From Novipirellula artificiosorum (GTDB taxonomy: Bacteria; Planctomycetota; Planctomycetia; Pirellulales; Pirellulaceae), in NCBI RefSeq assembly GCF_007860135.1, contig NZ_SJPV01000005.1, forward strand, positions 411,376 through 475,375: a stretch of DNA of 64,000 nt, written 5' to 3'. A program made the position numbers and the translations under genes. Each line of letters begins with the position of its first letter. Positions within the stretch are counted from its first letter, which is position 1. Shown here one piece after another: positions 63,756 through 64,000 of the stretch. The notes under the pieces were generated by a model. That model saw only the letters and a program-made list of their open reading frames with translations, was not told the origin of the DNA and made no database searches.

Positions 63756-64000
63756 CGGTCGTCTCCGAAGGGGTGGAATCGCGCGTCTCGTTGGACGGGG
63801 CATGAGCGGAATCGAGAAACCGATCACGTGGCTTGAAGCCCACAATCATCTTGGGGTAACTCGGCGAGTGTGGATCATGGCAATCGATACAATTGTTTTT
63901 GTGCTGTGGACCCCGCGACAAATCCCAGTGGCCGTTCATACCGCCATGAGCGCCATGGGCGAACGCGGTGGCTTGTGGGCCATGACATTGTGAGCAGAGG
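63742..64000 (-). CDS. Multihaem cytochrome c (partial; continues beyond the right edge)
   Basis: The C-terminal part of a c-type cytochrome on the minus strand, open through the window edge at 64000. Two haem-binding CxxCH motifs are visible: CSQCH at about 63985-63999 and CIDCH at about 63880-63894, with HGAHGGMNGHWDLSRGPQHK between them supplying possible distal histidines. The tail after PSYPKMIVGF is polar. It precedes the ferredoxin gene with a 14-bp overlap and the NrfD-like gene, matching the order of DsrJ-DsrO-DsrP-like operons. It would be a periplasmic electron carrier. The number of haems and the start lie outside the window. Confidence 0.8.
   Translation of the reverse strand, partial: LCSQCHGPQATAFAHGAHGGMNGHWDLSRGPQHKNNCIDCHDPHSPSYPKMIVGFKPRDRFLDSAHAPSNETRDSTPSETTDDAH

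Overview
The window looks like chromosomal DNA of a planctomycete of the Pirellulaceae (Rhodopirellula-like) type. This is inferred from gene content: several Gfo/Idh/MocA oxidoreductases (two with Tat leaders), a GDSL-esterase/DUF1080 fusion, sugar-epimerase-like TIM barrels, an alginate-lyase/DUF6250 protein, an AlgE-like porin, LpxB, tetrahydromethanopterin-pathway genes in a bacterium, many Tat or Sec leaders, weak Shine-Dalgarno sites and dispersed palindromic repeats. There is no phage, plasmid, integrase, transposase, CRISPR array, rRNA or tRNA that I can support.

Layout. 0.26-7.3 kb: a PHP phosphoesterase, then a GntR-regulated ABC exporter operon (gntR-ATPase-permease, with stop/start overlaps) and two secreted or membrane-anchored unknowns. 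7.4-12.6 kb: a small membrane protein, a secreted alginate-lyase-like enzyme, a small secreted protein and a beta-helix protein whose 5' end contains a MITE-like palindromic element. 12.8-18.5 kb (minus strand): ribokinase, a GDSL/DUF1080 hydrolase, two SPFH (HflC/HflK-like) proteins and a membrane protein. 18.7-22.6 kb: two Gfo/Idh/MocA proteins, one lacking the usual EKP motif, and a secreted unknown. 22.8-26.8 kb: pgk and a GH63-like glucosidase. 26.8-27.65 kb: a repeat-filled intergenic region.

27.65-34.9 kb (minus strand) is one coherent block. It reads sufR-sufC-sufB-sufD, a SufT/MIP18-like factor, an ATP-grasp protein and a hydantoinase-like protein of the tetrahydromethanopterin C1 pathway. 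A perfect 12-bp-arm palindrome lies upstream of sufR and is a likely autoregulatory operator. 35.2-41.8 kb: lpxB, a small membrane protein, a Tat oxidoreductase with a sugar-epimerase-like protein, and a XylR-type regulator. The 858-bp gap before xylR carries a repeat hairpin interrupted by a 243-bp element with perfect 25-bp terminal inverted repeats.

41.8-47.7 kb: two divergent Hsp70-like proteins plus a DUF2760 protein (an apparent operon), and a truncated DUF4139 remnant. 48.8-55.2 kb: a sugar or sugar-acid uptake and catabolism cluster (periplasmic sugar-binding protein, sodium:solute symporter, SDR, enolase-superfamily dehydratase, zinc alcohol dehydrogenase, second SDR). 55.5-58.0 kb: hemX-like, hemA and a thioesterase. 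58.3-61.5 kb: an AlgE-like porin with a cysteine-rich N-terminus, a strong terminator, moaA and a cupin. 61.5-64 kb (minus strand): an NrfD/DsrP-like membrane quinol protein, a Tat-exported four-cluster ferredoxin and a multihaem cytochrome c that runs off the right edge, forming a membrane electron-transfer complex.

Starts were chosen by homology to the expected family start, signal peptides and visible ribosome sites. Where the longest frame extends further upstream, this is stated.
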